This document shows positions 15,277-16,367 of a DNA stretch of 16,367 bases, in pieces. The notes beneath the pieces were generated by a model. The model searched no databases. It saw only the letters and a program-made list of their open reading frames with translations, and was not told the DNA's origin. The first letter of the stretch is position 1; each line of letters opens with the position of its first letter. This DNA is from Moraxellaceae bacterium UBA2031 (GTDB lineage Bacteria; Pseudomonadota; Gammaproteobacteria; Pseudomonadales; Moraxellaceae): the NCBI GenBank assembly GCA_002333145.1, contig DDBN01000011.1, forward strand, positions 4,283 to 20,649, given 5' to 3'. A program made the translations under genes and the position numbers.

Positions 15277-15996
15277 ATGAATAACGAGCACATCCTGGTT
15301 GTTGACGACGAAGCTGCCATCCGAGAAATGATCGTGATGGCGCTGGAATTGGCTGGCTTTGAGTGCTTAGCGGCTGAGGATGCCGTCTCCGCACTCAATT
15401 TGATCATCGATGAGCGCCCAGCACTCATTTTACTCGACTGGATGCTACCCGGCACGAGCGGCATTGAGCTGGCCCGTCGTCTCAAGCGTGATGAGTCTAC
15501 CAGTGAGATTCCCATCATCATGCTGACGGCACGCGGCGAGGAAGACAACAAGATTCAGGGGCTTGACGCCGGCGCAGACGATTACATCACCAAGCCATTC
15601 TCTACACGTGAACTTGTCTCGCGGATACGGGCTGTCTTGCGTCGCACAAACGGCCTGAATTCAGAAAAAGCCATCGAAGCTGAAGGCCTTAAAATAGACC
15701 CGGTCAGCCACCGCATCACGGCTAACGATGTGCCGGTGGAAATGGGCCCAACAGAATACCGTCTTTTGGCTTTTTTCATGAGCCATCCCGAGCGCGCCTA
15801 CTCACGCGCGCAGATACTGGATCAAGTCTGGGGTGGCAGTGTCTATGTGGAAGACCGTACCATTGACGTACATATCCGACGTCTGCGCAAAGCGCTGGAG
15901 CCCTTTGGTCATGACCGCTTTATCCAGACAGTGCGAGGTACCGGCTATCGCTTCTCAACACAGGTCTGTTTATCTGAAAGCAGCGGTTCGTCTTAA
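15277..15996 (+). CDS. phoB: Phosphate regulon response regulator PhoB
   Basis: The 239-residue OmpR/PhoB-family regulator has a receiver domain (1-120) with the acidic pair D10/D11, phospho-acceptor D54 in ILLDWMLPG, T83 in MLTARG, and K105 in TKPFS. The winged-helix DNA-binding domain (about 130-228) includes YSRAQILDQVWG, the DRTIDVHIRRLRKAL recognition helix and VRGTGYRF wing. Phosphorylated PhoB activates phosphate-starvation genes at Pho boxes. GAAGG lies 9 bases before the ATG. phoR follows 69 bases later, and this gene order supports PhoB over other OmpR-type regulators. Confidence 0.95.
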   Translation: MNNEHILVVDDEAAIREMIVMALELAGFECLAAEDAVSALNLIIDERPALILLDWMLPGTSGIELARRLKRDESTSEIPIIMLTARGEEDNKIQGLDAGADDYITKPFSTRELVSRIRAVLRRTNGLNSEKAIEAEGLKIDPVSHRITANDVPVEMGPTEYRLLAFFMSHPERAYSRAQILDQVWGGSVYVEDRTIDVHIRRLRKALEPFGHDRFIQTVRGTGYRFSTQVCLSESSGSS

Positions 15997-16065
15997 TGCA
16001 TGCTCGTTTTATTTTGATTACGTGATGTGGAATTTATCGTGTGCATGCCGGAGTAGCACCGCGTC

Positions 16066-16367
16066 ATGAGTGACCTGATCAAACAAGAAGTGAAGCGCCT
16101 TCTTTTATTTTTATTACTGGTTGGTGTTGTCGGTTGGCTGTTCAATCACACGGCATCGGCCCTTGCCATCGGCCTATTCAGTTACATCGTTTTGCATCTG
16201 CGTAATATCAACAAGCTGTATATCTGGCTGCGTGAAAACCCTGAAGCCGATGTGCCTGAAGCGCATGGCATCTGGGAAGATATTTTCAACCGCATTCACA
16301 AGCTACGTCGAGATGAGATCAGGGCGCGTGACAACTTGGTCAATATTATTGAACGAGCACGCGCATC
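16066..16367 (+). CDS. phoR: Phosphate regulon sensor kinase PhoR (N-terminal part, cut by window edge)
   Basis: A frame from the ATG at 16066 runs 100 codons to the right edge without a stop. It begins MSDLIKQEVKRLLLF and has two hydrophobic segments (about 11-26 and 30-45) with almost no periplasmic loop, as in PhoR. A DUF3329-like linker follows (WLRENPEADVPEAHGIWED), then the start of a helical region (NRIHKLRRDEIRARDN) leading to the PAS domain. An in-frame TAG at 16054 excludes an earlier start. GGAG is 12 bases before the ATG, which is rather far. PhoR phosphorylates PhoB when phosphate is low and responds through the Pst transporter. The kinase domain lies beyond the window. Confidence 0.9.
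   Translation, partial: MSDLIKQEVKRLLLFLLLVGVVGWLFNHTASALAIGLFSYIVLHLRNINKLYIWLRENPEADVPEAHGIWEDIFNRIHKLRRDEIRARDNLVNIIERARA

Overview
The window looks like part of a gammaproteobacterial chromosome (Pseudomonadales/Oceanospirillales-like). The evidence is a pel exopolysaccharide operon of the Pseudomonas type, a rubredoxin/rubredoxin reductase pair, and ubiC, ubiA, phoB and phoR in the order I recall from pseudomonads. The species cannot be named from the sequence. Genes are densely packed, and I see no tRNA, rRNA, CRISPR array, insertion sequence or phage gene.

Region 1 (1-9140, minus strand) is a pel operon read right to left: pelA, pelB, pelC, pelD, pelE. pelE runs off the left edge, and pelF and pelG would be expected beyond it. 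The products form a c-di-GMP-controlled synthesis and export line. PelD and PelE belong to the inner-membrane synthase complex, PelA is a periplasmic hydrolase/deacetylase, PelC is an outer-membrane lipoprotein, and PelB is the TPR scaffold plus outer-membrane barrel. The striking point is that pelB is two genes. One encodes a membrane-anchored TPR protein. The other, coupled by an ATGA overlap, encodes a TPR-barrel protein with its own signal peptide.

Region 2 (9251-11263, minus strand) holds a small SCP2-domain gene directly upstream of pelA, then rubB, a strong bidirectional terminator, and rubA. The SCP2 gene has a good sigma-70 promoter and a perfect FNR-like palindrome in its leader.

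Region 3 (11472-12936, plus strand) holds ubiC and ubiA, the first two steps of ubiquinone synthesis. They are divergent from rubA across an intergenic region with an 18-bp near-palindrome.

Region 4 (13011-14996, plus strand) is a sulfide-oxidation module set between ubiA and phoB. It encodes a secreted Tll0287-like c-heme protein and a sulfide:quinone oxidoreductase with all three redox cysteines. Its promoter carries a CsoR/CstR-type operator between the -35 and -10 boxes. No matching repressor gene lies in the window.

Region 5 (14997-16367, plus strand) holds phoB and the start of phoR behind a 280-bp leader. That leader has a promoter, a short direct repeat, a doubtful small ORF and a weak Pho-box-like site. 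No stretch over 300 bases lacks a gene.
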